DNA of 64,000 nt, taken from assembly GCF_030555055.1 (NCBI RefSeq), contig NZ_JAMOAO010000001.1, forward strand, positions 2,914,001-2,978,000, in the 5' to 3' direction. Below the pieces are notes generated by a model. It was given only the letters and a program-made list of their open reading frames with translations, did not search any database and had not been told where the DNA came from. Positions within the stretch are counted from its first letter, which is position 1; each line of letters starts with the position of its first letter. Origin of the DNA: Nocardiopsis sp. YSL2. GTDB taxonomy: Bacteria; Actinomycetota; Actinomycetes; Streptosporangiales; Streptosporangiaceae. A program made the translations under genes and the position numbers. Of the stretch, positions 14,816 to 23,091 are shown piece by piece.

Positions 14816-15948
14816 TGGCCCGCATCCGATCCACCAAGCCGGAGTTCTGGTCTGACCGCAAGCTCGCCCGGTCGCTGAGCCGGGACGCCCGCCTGCTCTA
14901 CATCGCCCTGTGGAACTTCGCCGACGAGCACGCTCGTGTGCAAGGTGACCCCCGATACATCAAAGGCCAGTGCTTCCCCTACGACGACGACTTGGACGAC
15001 GTCGCCATCGACGGGCTGCTCGCCGAGCTGGCCGCCGCCGGTCGAATCGTCCCGTACGTGGCGGACGGCGACCCGTACCTGTTCCTGCCCAAGCTCTCCA
15101 AGCACCAGCGCCTGGAAGCCGCGAAGGTCCCGTCGCGCCTGCCCGCGCCGGAGGACGCCGACCCTACCGAGCCCGACACGGACTCGTCCGAGCCCCGCGC
15201 ACACGAGTCCGCGCGCGGCTCGGACGAAGCGGGGCGCCGCGAATCGGACACCCGCGACGCCCCGGAGGGCGCTCCGCAGGAGTCCGCGCCCGGCATGCGG
15301 CCGCCCCAGAGCGGCCCGGCGGCCGCCCACGAGCCCACCAACGGGACGCCCACGGCCGAACCCGACCAGGGGCAAGAGAACACGCAGGTCAACGGCTCTA
15401 CGCAGATCGGCGCAGACGAGTCCGCGCCGCGCGCAGACTCGCCCGAACAGATCAGCGCTTTTGCAGGTGGCAGGTGGCAGGTAGCAGGTGACAGGGAGCA
15501 GGGGGGTGCGGGGGGAGGCCCGCACGCCGCCGACCCGGCCGCGCAGGAAGACCCCGACGCTCGCTCCGCTCCCGAGCACGACCCCACGACCAAGGCCGTC
15601 ATCGCCCGAGAACGCAACGCCCGCTTCGGTGAGTTCTACAGCGCCTACCCGCGCAAGGTCGGCCGTAAGGCCGCGGAGAAGGCGTTCAGGACAGCCGTGA
15701 AGACCGTCGACCCGCAGGTGATCATCGACGCCACCCACCGGTTCGCCACAGCCCAGGCGCGCGCAGACCCCAAGTTCATCCCGCACCCGGCGACCTGGCT
15801 GAACCAGGGCCGCTGGGACGACGAGGACCACCCCGCGCCCCTGGCCGCCCGCAACGGCCGCCAGCCCTACCGCAACCAGACCTTCCAGGGCGACCCCGAC
15901 CCGTTCCCGCAGGCGGGCTCGTGGATGAACGGAGGAACACATGTCTGA
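14815..15948 (+). CDS. Phage replication initiation protein
   Basis: A 377-aa protein. Residues 1-115 are the winged-helix initiator domain typical of actinomycete phages (MARIRSTKPEFWSDRKLARS, LLYIALWNFADEHARVQGDP, LFLPKLSKHQRLEAAKVPSR). Residues 116-255 are a disordered Pro/Glu/Ala linker encoded partly by 7-bp direct repeats (15463-15504). Residues 270-340 (FGEFYSAYPRKVGRKAAEKA to HPATWLNQGRW) match the C-terminal domain of DnaD/phage-O-like initiators. It should bind the origin and recruit the helicase loader encoded next. Confidence 0.85.
   Translation: MARIRSTKPEFWSDRKLARSLSRDARLLYIALWNFADEHARVQGDPRYIKGQCFPYDDDLDDVAIDGLLAELAAAGRIVPYVADGDPYLFLPKLSKHQRLEAAKVPSRLPAPEDADPTEPDTDSSEPRAHESARGSDEAGRRESDTRDAPEGAPQESAPGMRPPQSGPAAAHEPTNGTPTAEPDQGQENTQVNGSTQIGADESAPRADSPEQISAFAGGRWQVAGDREQGGAGGGPHAADPAAQEDPDARSAPEHDPTTKAVIARERNARFGEFYSAYPRKVGRKAAEKAFRTAVKTVDPQVIIDATHRFATAQARADPKFIPHPATWLNQGRWDDEDHPAPLAARNGRQPYRNQTFQGDPDPFPQAGSWMNGGTHV
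15463..15504 (+). repeat. Six tandem 7-bp repeats (GCAGGTG), candidate iterons/origin
   Basis: Units read GCAGGTG, GCAGGTG, GCAGGTA, GCAGGTG, ACAGGGA, GCAGGGG, head to tail inside the linker-coding part of the initiator gene. Lambda O and several other initiator genes carry their origin iterons internally (established knowledge). Location in a disordered, poorly constrained linker fits. It is not shown that the initiator binds them. Confidence 0.6.
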
Positions 15949-16645
15949 ACCCACCACCCTGACCACCAGGGGCGGCGACCTGTTCGCCCGCCTGTCCCGG
16001 ATCATCGCCGAACGCGGCGAGGACACCACACCCGGCGCGGTCGCCGACGGCCCGTCCCCGGACGAGCCCGGCCACCCCGAGTACCACCACCGGCAGCGCG
16101 TCCTGTCCGCGCTCGGCCGGTTCGACGCCGCCTGCCCGCCCCGGTACACGGGCGCCACCACCGACCACCCCGGCGTGCTCGCGTGGGCCGACCAGGTCGC
16201 CGCCTCACCCACGACCGCGCCGTCGCTGCTGCTGTGGGGCAACACCGGCACCGGCAAGACCCACGCCGCCTACGCCGCGATCCGCCGGATCGCCCTGTCC
16301 GGCCCGCACCGGTTCGGATTCATCGGGTCGACGTTCCCCGACCTGTTCGCCGCCCTGCGCCCCGGGGCCGGTGACGGCCTGGAGCGCGAGCGCCGGATGC
16401 GCCGCATCATGACGATCCCGCTGCTGCTCCTGGACGACCTGGGCACCGCGAGCGACTCGGTGTGGACCGAGGAGATCACCTACCGGATCGTCAACCACCG
16501 CGACACCCACATGCTGCCCACCGTCTTCACCAGCAACATCCCGCCGGGTGGCCTGGCCCAGGTGTGCGACGACCGCATCGCCTCCCGGCTGCTCGGCATG
16601 ACCGTCCGCTACCACTTCGACGGCCCCGACCGGAGGACGACGTGA
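15941..16645 (+). CDS. DnaC-type AAA+ helicase loader
   Basis: A 234-aa protein, overlapping the initiator by 8 bases. Walker A GNTGTGKT is at residues 100-107, Walker B LLLLDDLG at 161-168, then sensor-like FTSNIPPGG and a C-terminal RIASRLLGMTVRYHF (arginine-finger region), as in DnaC/IstB loaders. It would load the host replicative helicase at the phage origin. No phage helicase, primase or polymerase is present in the window, so host factors are presumably used. Confidence 0.88.
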   Translation: MSEPTTLTTRGGDLFARLSRIIAERGEDTTPGAVADGPSPDEPGHPEYHHRQRVLSALGRFDAACPPRYTGATTDHPGVLAWADQVAASPTTAPSLLLWGNTGTGKTHAAYAAIRRIALSGPHRFGFIGSTFPDLFAALRPGAGDGLERERRMRRIMTIPLLLLDDLGTASDSVWTEEITYRIVNHRDTHMLPTVFTSNIPPGGLAQVCDDRIASRLLGMTVRYHFDGPDRRTT

Positions 16646-17121
16646 CCGAGCACATCGAGGACGGCATCGCCCGCCACGCCTACGCCCAGGGCGAGGACCC
16701 CGTCGAGCACGCGGTGCGCCGCGCGGCCATCGAGATCGAGGTCGCCGACGAGGTCACCGTGAGCCGCCTGGAGGACCCGGCGGCGTGCCCCATCTACGGG
16801 GCCACGCCCACGGCCGAGTCCACCGCCCGCCGGATCATCGGCCGCCTGCTCACCCTCGGGTGGACCCAGCCCGCCGCCCAGGCGCCGGCCCCGACGAAGG
16901 GAACCGCCATGACCGCCGCCGACCTCCACGAGGAACTCGGTGTGCTCATCGCCGAGGGCCACGGCCACCTCCGGGTGACGCTGACCGATGTCGACCCGGG
17001 CGGTACCGGCGCCGTGTACGAGCCGACCGAGGTCGGCCTGCTCCTCGGCGACGACGACGTCGACTGGATCGAGATCGACCTGACCGCGGCTGACACCGCT
17101 GAGGAGGCGAGTCCGACGTGA
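16642..17121 (+). CDS. Hypothetical protein, 159 aa
   Basis: GTG 16642 overlaps the loader stop. An N-terminal helical part (residues 1-75) is joined to a beta-rich C-terminal part beginning at an in-frame ATG (16909, MTAADLHEELGVLIAEGHGH) that has its own GAAGGGAACC upstream. Either one two-domain protein or two start sites are possible. No function known. Confidence 0.6.
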   Translation: MTEHIEDGIARHAYAQGEDPVEHAVRRAAIEIEVADEVTVSRLEDPAACPIYGATPTAESTARRIIGRLLTLGWTQPAAQAPAPTKGTAMTAADLHEELGVLIAEGHGHLRVTLTDVDPGGTGAVYEPTEVGLLLGDDDVDWIEIDLTAADTAEEASPT

Positions 17122-17399
17122 CCACGAGGGAGCAGGCCCGCGCCGAGGCCATCGAGCTGATGGCCCGCCGCGTCGCTGAGCGCGACCACACCGCCTACGC
17201 CGACCGCGCCGACCCGGAGCCGTTCGCCGAGTCGCTGTTCGTCGAGCTGGCCGCCCTGGGGTTGCGGTTCGTGCCAGCTGTGCGGCCCGTGCCACCGGCC
17301 GCCCACCGCCCCGGCAAAGGCCCGGCCACACCCGAGCAGGTGAGCGGCTACCTCACCCACCTCCGCAAGAAGTTCCCGAAGCAGGGAGACCAGCCATGA
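17118..17399 (+). CDS. Hypothetical protein, 93 aa
   Basis: GTG 17118 overlaps the upstream stop and the end overlaps the Xis-like ATG. Helical N-terminus (TREQARAEAIELMARRVAER), basic C-terminus. No recognised domain. Confidence 0.6.
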   Translation: MTTREQARAEAIELMARRVAERDHTAYADRADPEPFAESLFVELAALGLRFVPAVRPVPPAAHRPGKGPATPEQVSGYLTHLRKKFPKQGDQP

Positions 17400-17692
17400 C
17401 CATCCACGACAAGATCCGCACGGCCTTGGAGCCGCACACCGTCGATGACCACCAGCTCGACGTGATCATGCGGGTCCTGGCCCCGCACCTGCGCCGCCCG
17501 GCCGAGCGGCCCTCGTCGTTGACGTTCCTCACTGTGGAGGAGGTTGCCGAGCGTCTGCGCCTGTCGAAGATGACCGTCTACCGGATGTGCCAGTCCGACA
17601 CCATCGCCTCGGTCCGCATCGGTCGCGCCTACCGCATCCCGATCGTGGCCGTCGAGGCCCTGGAGGCCATGGCTGAGGGGAGTGCCGAGTGA
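17396..17692 (+). CDS. Excisionase-family (Xis-like) DNA-binding protein
   Basis: A 98-aa protein. Residues 40-92 (FLTVEEVAERLRLSKMTVYR, SVRIGRAYRIPIVAVEALEA) are the winged HTH of the excisionase/HTH_17 family. The N-terminal 38 residues are helical. No integrase is visible in the window, so an excision role cannot be confirmed; many such proteins are transcription regulators instead. ATGA/GTGA-coupled on both sides. Confidence 0.8.
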   Translation: MTIHDKIRTALEPHTVDDHQLDVIMRVLAPHLRRPAERPSSLTFLTVEEVAERLRLSKMTVYRMCQSDTIASVRIGRAYRIPIVAVEALEAMAEGSAE

Positions 17693-18012
17693 GCGGCCAC
17701 CGCGAGGCAGCCGAGCAGCAGCTCGCCGAGGCCCCGAAGGAGACCGACCCGGCGTGGGCGCTGGCCCGTGCGCAGATGGCCACGGCGCACGCCACGCTCG
17801 CCCTGGCTGAGGAGATCCGCGACGCCCGCACCCCTTGCCCGTGCGAGGACGACGCCTACGACGACTGGCCCATGGATCCCCCGGCGCGCCCCGTGGCTGA
17901 CGTGAAGGACCCCGACCTGTTCGGCGACGTCCCCGACGGCTGGCCCGACCGGGTCCGCCGTACCACCGACGCCACCATGGCGCGCCGGCCCGGCATGAAG
18001 GAGCAGCCGTGA
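17689..18012 (+). CDS. Hypothetical protein, 107 aa
   Basis: GTG 17689 overlaps the Xis-like stop. An Ala-rich helix (WALARAQMATAHATLALAEE) is followed by a CPCEDD motif and an acidic/Pro tail. Similar to the helix in the 13840 product. Unknown function. Confidence 0.6.
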   Translation: MSGHREAAEQQLAEAPKETDPAWALARAQMATAHATLALAEEIRDARTPCPCEDDAYDDWPMDPPARPVADVKDPDLFGDVPDGWPDRVRRTTDATMARRPGMKEQP

Positions 18013-18419
18013 CCTACCAGACCCCGATCGCCACGCCCGGCCTGGCCGCGTTTGTCCGCGAGGTCGACGCCGAACGGCAGCGACAGCTCGCCACGTGGGG
18101 CGACCAACACCACCCGGACGGCACTGGCCCCGACCACGCCGTGTTCGGTGTCCGGTTCTCTGAACTCGCCGAGGCGCTCAAGGGCCACAACGACTACGTC
18201 CGGGACGCGAGTAGGTGGCGGGGGATGGAGGTTCCGGGCATGGATCTGATCCCGTCGCCGCCCGCGCCGAGGACCCAGTGGGCCCCCGTTCTCCTGGAAG
18301 AGGTCGCCGAGGCCCTCGCCGAGAGCGACGCCTCCACGCTGCGCGCCGAGCTGATCCAGGTCGCTGCCGTCTGCGCCGCGTGGGTCGCCGACATCGACCA
18401 GAGGGGCAGCCGATCATGA
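18009..18419 (+). CDS. MazG-like nucleotide pyrophosphohydrolase
   Basis: A 136-aa protein with the all-alpha NTP pyrophosphatase pattern: EVDAERQRQLATWGDQHHPD near the start, then WAPVLLEEVAEALAESD (the E-x2-E pair that binds Mg2+) and LRAELIQVAAVCAAWVADID. Actinophages often carry this type; it may adjust nucleotide pools or lower alarmones (family knowledge). It lies within the small-gene train, ATGA-coupled to both neighbours. Confidence 0.78.
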   Translation: MTYQTPIATPGLAAFVREVDAERQRQLATWGDQHHPDGTGPDHAVFGVRFSELAEALKGHNDYVRDASRWRGMEVPGMDLIPSPPAPRTQWAPVLLEEVAEALAESDASTLRAELIQVAAVCAAWVADIDQRGSRS

Positions 18420-18703
18420 CCCTCCCCACCTACGACGACGCCTTCGCCCGCGCTCGCGATCAGGTGCCGTTCTCGAACGGTACCGAGGGCCTCGACTGGG
18501 AGGCCCGCTGGTGCGCGACCTGCGTGCATGACGTCGACGGTCAGGCGATGACTGGCCCCGGCTGCCCGCTGCTGATGGTCGCCCTGTCCCGTCGCACGCC
18601 GGCCGAGTGGACCGAAGGACCGCGAGACGAGAGCGGCCACTACTCCATCCGCGACCAGTACCGGTGCGGCAACTACGAGCAGACCCCTGGAGGAGGTGCC
18701 TGA
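18416..18703 (+). CDS. Cys-containing small protein, 95 aa
   Basis: ATG 18416 overlaps the MazG-like stop. RWCATCVHDVDGQAMTGPGC and RCGNYEQT supply four Cys of a likely zinc site. TGATG overlap to the next gene. It belongs to a run of Cys-rich proteins (18.4-25.5 kb) of unknown role. Confidence 0.62.
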   Translation: MTLPTYDDAFARARDQVPFSNGTEGLDWEARWCATCVHDVDGQAMTGPGCPLLMVALSRRTPAEWTEGPRDESGHYSIRDQYRCGNYEQTPGGGA

Positions 18704-19530
18704 TGGGACGTGAAGTGCGTCGAGTGCCGGTCGACTTCGACTGGCCGCAGGGCGAGGTGTGGAAGGGGTTCCTCATGCCTGAGGAGCTCAAACTTCCGGA
18801 ATGCCCCGATTGCGACTACGGCAAGGGCTACTCCACCGGGTACAGCCCGGAGGCACACGCCATCACCGACACCTTCTACCCGCACCAGATCGTGCACGCC
18901 GGGGCGTGGCTCGGTGCCCGCGAGCACGCGGACCGGCTCGCCTGGTGCGACAAGCTCGGCCAAGCCGAGGTCGACAACCTCGTGGCACAGGGGCGGTTTC
19001 GGGAGCTGCGCCGCCGCGAGCCGACTGAGGAAAACCCGCGCGACTGGGAGTGGGTGAGTGTTCCGCGCACGGCCGAGGAGGTCAACGCCGCCAACCGGGT
19101 CGGCGCGCGCACGCTCGGCGACAACCTGCACCACGACGCCATCAACCACAAGATCCTCGTGCGGTTCCGCTGCGAGCAGCTCGGTATCCGCGTCGAATGC
19201 CGCACCTGCGGCGGCGAGGGCGACGTCGGCACCCCCGAGCAGCGTGCTGCCCACGAGGAATGGGAGCGCACCGGACCGCCCGAGGGGGATGGCTGGCAGC
19301 TCTGGGAGACCGTCTCCGAGGGCTCCCCGATCAGTCCCGTGTTCCCCACCGCCGACGCGCTGGCTGGGTGGATGTCCCACCCCGACCGCGGGAGGGACTG
19401 GCTGCCGCCGCCCGCCGCCGCGAAGTTCGTCGCCGCGGGCTGGGCACCCAACGGGTTCTTCACGCCCCAAACCGGCCTCGTCTCCGGCACCGAGTACGTC
19501 GGCCACCACTCCGAGAAGGAATCGCCATGA
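18703..19530 (+). CDS. Conserved actinophage protein, 275 aa, with CxxC pairs
   Basis: ATG 18703 shares a base with the preceding stop. CPDCDYGKGYSTGYSPEAHA (residues 31-50) and CRTCGGEGDVGTPEQRAAHE resemble DnaJ-type zinc elements. The middle is helical (RTLGDNLHHDAINHKILVRF). The C-terminus (AGWMSHPDRGRDWLPPPAAA) is conserved in style with other actinophage proteins. No enzymatic motif. Confidence 0.68.
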   Translation: MGREVRRVPVDFDWPQGEVWKGFLMPEELKLPECPDCDYGKGYSTGYSPEAHAITDTFYPHQIVHAGAWLGAREHADRLAWCDKLGQAEVDNLVAQGRFRELRRREPTEENPRDWEWVSVPRTAEEVNAANRVGARTLGDNLHHDAINHKILVRFRCEQLGIRVECRTCGGEGDVGTPEQRAAHEEWERTGPPEGDGWQLWETVSEGSPISPVFPTADALAGWMSHPDRGRDWLPPPAAAKFVAAGWAPNGFFTPQTGLVSGTEYVGHHSEKESP

Positions 19531-19910
19531 CCACTCTGGACGATCGCCTCTCACGCGAACAACTGTTCGAGCTGCGCCACCGGGCCAATGAAGGCGACAC
19601 CCTGACGGTGCCCGGTGCCAACGGCGACCTCATAGTGACCGCCACCGCCGTGCCCGGCGTCTGGCACATCCGCGACAACGACCCGATCCGCGTCGAGCTG
19701 ATGGAGATGCTCTTCAACTGGCGCGTCACCATCGCCTTCATCCGCCACCCGATGCTCATCGAGGGCGGATGGTGCTACTTCGGTCGCGGATGGGACGTCT
19801 TCCAGCGCGCCGTCCAAGCTGCCCACGCCTTCGACCCCGCTGCCCAGGCCGCGCCCGAAGGCTTCGACAAGGAAGCGCTCCCGTGGCTGGGAGGCGGTGC
19901 ATTCCGATGA
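19527..19910 (+). CDS. Hypothetical protein, 127 aa
   Basis: ATGA-coupled on both sides. Beta-rich with VIVT-like strands (GDLIVTATAVPGVWHIRDND) and an aromatic-rich C-terminal half. No metal motif and no membrane helix. Unknown. Confidence 0.62.
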   Translation: MTTLDDRLSREQLFELRHRANEGDTLTVPGANGDLIVTATAVPGVWHIRDNDPIRVELMEMLFNWRVTIAFIRHPMLIEGGWCYFGRGWDVFQRAVQAAHAFDPAAQAAPEGFDKEALPWLGGGAFR

Positions 19911-20572
19911 CCCCAGAGGAGGCCCGCGTCGTGCGAGAGCAGGTTCTCGCCGGCCACGTCGTAGGCGAGCCCGGCTGGCCGGACTGGTGCCCGTGCTCGT
20001 GCCCCTGCGTGTGGGCCCAGTGCGAGGACTGCCGCGAGGACTACAGCCCCGACAGCGCCCCGCGGCCGGAGACCCGGCTCGCCGGGATACCCGTGTGGAT
20101 CGTCGGCCACGCATGCCGTCCGACGTGCAGCTGCTGGGAGTGCAACTCCCGCCGGATGCCATCGCGAATGCCGATCGAGGTCGCCGACCAGGTGCTCGCG
20201 GAGGTCCACCGGCCGCGCCTGGGGCGCCGCTCTCTCCAACCGCACGTCATGGGGCAGGACGAGTGCCTGCACCTGGCTGCCCCCGTCTGCGGCGGGTGCG
20301 CCCGCGGATACCACGGCGGCTGCTCCGGCTGGTCGTGGCCGAGCTTGCACGAGACGTGGATCCGCGACAGCGACGGCTCGGACCTGTTCTGGGCTGAGGG
20401 CTCTCGCTACCTGGTGTGGACGGCGCCCCGGGAGTGCGCGTGCTCCTGCGAGACCGCGAAGCCGCCCACGGCCGCGCCGGCCCCGCGTCCGCACCGTCCC
20501 GCCGCGGCGACCGGCCCGGCCCCGCAGCCTGCCGCCGTGCAGGCACCCCTCTTTGACCTGGAGGTCTCATGA
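19907..20572 (+). CDS. Very Cys-rich protein, 221 aa
   Basis: ATG 19907 overlaps the upstream stop. Cysteine clusters CPCSCPCVWAQCEDC, CRPTCSCWEC, CGGCARGYHGGC and CACSC give at least 16 Cys, suggesting several metal centres. The C-terminal 45 residues are Pro/Ala-rich and disordered, ending APLFDLEVS. Function unknown. Confidence 0.65.
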   Translation: MTPEEARVVREQVLAGHVVGEPGWPDWCPCSCPCVWAQCEDCREDYSPDSAPRPETRLAGIPVWIVGHACRPTCSCWECNSRRMPSRMPIEVADQVLAEVHRPRLGRRSLQPHVMGQDECLHLAAPVCGGCARGYHGGCSGWSWPSLHETWIRDSDGSDLFWAEGSRYLVWTAPRECACSCETAKPPTAAPAPRPHRPAAATGPAPQPAAVQAPLFDLEVS

Positions 20573-20676
20573 CCTTGCTCACCCGCCTGGCCGACCTGAT
20601 CGGCCGCTACGCCGAGCCCGGCCTGGCCCCGTCGCTGCCGTTCGCCGCGGTCGACGCGATCGGAGAGACCGCATGA
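20569..20676 (+). CDS. 35-aa ORF linking two overlapping genes
   Basis: ATG 20569 overlaps the previous stop and TGA 20674-20676 overlaps the next ATG, the same junction style as all neighbours. The product MTLLTRLADLIGRYAEPGLA... is an amphipathic peptide. Real by context, function unknown. Confidence 0.5.
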   Translation: MTLLTRLADLIGRYAEPGLAPSLPFAAVDAIGETA

Positions 20677-20957
20677 CCGCACAACCGACCGCCGAGAACC
20701 ACGACCACTGGTGGGTGTACACCGGCCCGAACTACGACGCCCTGCACGCGCTGCCTCGGGCCGTGGTCGACCCGAAGAACGCCGACGCTGTCGAGGAGTT
20801 CCGCAACGCAGGCATCCAGGCCGCCGTCGCGTGCAGCGCCACCGACACCTGGCAGTGGGCCGGCATCTTCTCCCGCCTGGGCCTGCCCCGCTGTGACGGC
20901 TGCTGCGACCAGCTCGGTATCCCGCGCGGCACCGGCACCCCAGACAACGGAAGGTGA
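20673..20957 (+). CDS. Hypothetical protein, 94 aa
   Basis: ATGA-coupled upstream. Contains RCDGCCDQLG near the C-terminus and an aromatic N-terminus (HDHWWVYTGPNYDALH). No recognised fold; another member of the Cys-containing set. Confidence 0.6.
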   Translation: MTAQPTAENHDHWWVYTGPNYDALHALPRAVVDPKNADAVEEFRNAGIQAAVACSATDTWQWAGIFSRLGLPRCDGCCDQLGIPRGTGTPDNGR

Positions 20958-20964
20958 TGCTCTG

Positions 20965-21453
20965 ATGCGCGGCTCCAAGACCCTCGCCTTCGGACTCGGC
21001 AACCTGCTCGACGTCTGGCACGTCGACACCGACCCCGGACGGCACTCCTGCACATCACGCCCCGGATGGCGGTGGCACGTCCACCACTGGCGGATCCGCT
21101 GCCTCCCGCTGATCAGCCTCCGACGGCGCCTGCTCACCCGGTGTGCGTGGTGCGGCGGCCGACACCGCCGGACCGACCCGGTCAACACCGGGCACCCCGG
21201 GCACCCCCGGGCCCCCTGGTGGCGCGGTGAGATCCACGTGTTCCACGGCGACTGCATCCGCATCCACGACGCCCACGCCACGTGCCTGTGCACGGAACCG
21301 CTCCCGGAGTACGAGTCCCACGGCGAGTGCGCGTTCTGCGGGCGGTTCCGCCCGTTCGGGATGACGCCGGAACGCCTTGCCCGCGCGAGGGCGCTGGCGG
21401 CGATACCCATCGGCGCACGGCGCGACCCGTCAGGGGAGGTGACCGAGCCATGA
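20965..21453 (+). CDS. Cys/His-rich protein, 162 aa
   Basis: ATG 20965 (seven bases after the previous stop) follows GGAAGG. CAWCGGRHRR and CLCTEPLPEYESHGECAFCG form likely zinc sites; HHWRIRCLPLISLRRRLLTR is basic. Unknown role, possibly nucleic-acid binding. Confidence 0.6.
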   Translation: MRGSKTLAFGLGNLLDVWHVDTDPGRHSCTSRPGWRWHVHHWRIRCLPLISLRRRLLTRCAWCGGRHRRTDPVNTGHPGHPRAPWWRGEIHVFHGDCIRIHDAHATCLCTEPLPEYESHGECAFCGRFRPFGMTPERLARARALAAIPIGARRDPSGEVTEP

Positions 21454-21647
21454 GCACCATCAAGGTCGGTGACCGCGTCACCATCACCGAGCCCGGCGGC
21501 GACCCCTACGACGCCGAGATCCTCGCGATCATTCCGGGCCCGGAAGGCACCCAGGTGCGCATCCGCGCCTACCTGCCCTACGAGACGCCCCTGGAAATCC
21601 GGCCCGGCGTCCGCATCGTCTCAGCGACGACCGGAGGTGACCGGTGA
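21450..21647 (+). CDS. Small beta-barrel (KOW/SH3-like) protein, 65 aa
   Basis: IKVGDRVTITEPGGDPYDAE, IPGPEGTQVRIRAY is the strand-turn pattern of KOW/SH3-like barrels, as in the product at 2115. Coupled on both sides. Function unknown. Confidence 0.6.
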   Translation: MSTIKVGDRVTITEPGGDPYDAEILAIIPGPEGTQVRIRAYLPYETPLEIRPGVRIVSATTGGDR

Positions 21648-22774
21648 AGCACACCGACGCCACCGCGACCCTGCGAACGATCACCGAGACGCTCCGCCGC
21701 GCCGAAGACCTGCACTGGTCCGACGCCGCGTTCCAGGAATGGGAGCGCAAGCAGGTCGGCGACGTCGCCTCGACCACGATCAACGTCGATCGCAACGTGA
21801 TGATCACGCGGTGGGAGCCCGGCCCCGGCGCCTACGACGAGGACGACGGCCACCATATCCGGCCGATGATCGACGAGATCGACCCCGACAGGCCGACCTC
21901 GCCCATGACGGTCCGCACCTACGACTACACCTCCGGCGTCGACGTCTCGGGACCGCTCATGCTCGGGCCCGAACCCGAGACCGCCCCGGAGAACGAGGAC
22001 GAGGGCGAGCAGCCCGCCGGGATGCGCGGCATCTCCCCGACCATGTGCATCTTCGACGAGGCCGCACGCTTCACCCCGCACAGGGTCCGCGAACTCCAGC
22101 GACTGCTCGACGTCGGCGGGCACGCCACGAGGAGAGTGCAGATCCACTTCTCCGAGGCCGGCGTCCGCTCCGAGGACATACAACGAGAGGTCTTCGTTCG
22201 CAGCCGCAGGAACGGCCAACGGAACGAACGGCTCCGCCTGACCGGCCGAGCGCTCGGCCTCACCGAAGAGACTGCCGACGAGGTCATCGCCGCTTGGCTC
22301 ACGTACTACCGAGGGACTCCGCTCCCCGTCGACTGGAGTTGCATCGAGCGTTCGATGATCTCCCGCGCCCTCGGGGAGCCGTGGGAGCCCGAGCCCAGCA
22401 ACCGGGACGTCTTCCGGGAGAACCTTCGGGCGGCCTGGGGGCCGATGGCTGAGGCGATGGCGGACGCCTTCGACCGGATCAGGCCCGCCATGAGCGCCCT
22501 CGGCCGGGCCATGAGTGCGGCCCACGAAGCCCGCCGGAGCGACTTCGTCCTCGTCCCCGGCTGGGACCCCGGGGCGCCCGTCGACCCGCGCACCGTCACC
22601 ATCACCAACGACTCGCGTGAGGTCCTCCTCGACTGGCGCGACCGCCGGCCTCGCCCGTGGACCGCGTACACCGCCGGGCCCCAGCACCGGCCCCGGCGCC
22701 ACCACCGCCGCGGCCCCGACCCGCGGACCCTGTCCGCGACCATCACCCCACGACGCGCCGGGAGGCGACCGTGA
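21644..22774 (+). CDS. Large unknown early protein, 376 aa
   Basis: GTG 21644 overlaps the preceding stop. Residues 1-130 are acidic and variable. Residues about 131-200 include ISPTMCIFDEAARFTPHRVR and RRVQIHFSEAGVRSEDIQRE. The C-terminal 90 residues are Arg-rich. 'TMCIFDEAARF' superficially looks like a Walker B strand, but no P-loop is present, so ATPase activity is not supported. It is the longest unassigned early gene and shows no recognised family. Confidence 0.62.
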   Translation: MKHTDATATLRTITETLRRAEDLHWSDAAFQEWERKQVGDVASTTINVDRNVMITRWEPGPGAYDEDDGHHIRPMIDEIDPDRPTSPMTVRTYDYTSGVDVSGPLMLGPEPETAPENEDEGEQPAGMRGISPTMCIFDEAARFTPHRVRELQRLLDVGGHATRRVQIHFSEAGVRSEDIQREVFVRSRRNGQRNERLRLTGRALGLTEETADEVIAAWLTYYRGTPLPVDWSCIERSMISRALGEPWEPEPSNRDVFRENLRAAWGPMAEAMADAFDRIRPAMSALGRAMSAAHEARRSDFVLVPGWDPGAPVDPRTVTITNDSREVLLDWRDRRPRPWTAYTAGPQHRPRRHHRRGPDPRTLSATITPRRAGRRP

Positions 22775-23091
22775 GCAACTCCGAATACACACTCCTCGTG
22801 CCGTTTGTGCTCGTCACAAGCCAGGGCGGCCCCTTCAACGACGCCGCGTTCGTCGCCGGCGCCACCTGCGGCGCCCTCATGGAAGAACTCAGGGTCCTGC
22901 GCCTCACGTGCGCGACCCCGCGCGAGCGCTACATCGACGACCGGCTACTCCCGCAGGTCGACCTCATCGCCATGAACCACGGCTACACGGTCATCCGCGG
23001 GGCCCTCGATGAGGCATCCGGGTGGCGCGCCGTGAGCTTCGAGTTCACCGGCGACACCGCCGACGACATCGACCTGGAGGGCACCGAATGA
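22771..23091 (+). CDS. Hypothetical protein, 106 aa
   Basis: GTG 22771 overlaps the upstream stop. Alpha/beta pattern with YTLLVPFVLVTSQGGPFNDA at the start and helical LMEELRVLRLTCATPRERYI. Soluble, unknown. Confidence 0.6.
   Translation: MSNSEYTLLVPFVLVTSQGGPFNDAAFVAGATCGALMEELRVLRLTCATPRERYIDDRLLPQVDLIAMNHGYTVIRGALDEASGWRAVSFEFTGDTADDIDLEGTE

Noticed and set aside
15463..15504. CRISPR-like repeat
   Set aside because: Units are 7 bp, contiguous and without spacers; iterons are the better reading.
17396..17692. Calling the Xis-like gene a true excisionase
   Set aside because: No integrase is visible; the HTH family is equally common in transcription regulators.
21644..22774. ATPase reading based on 'TMCIFDEAARF'
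   Set aside because: No Walker A motif anywhere in the protein.
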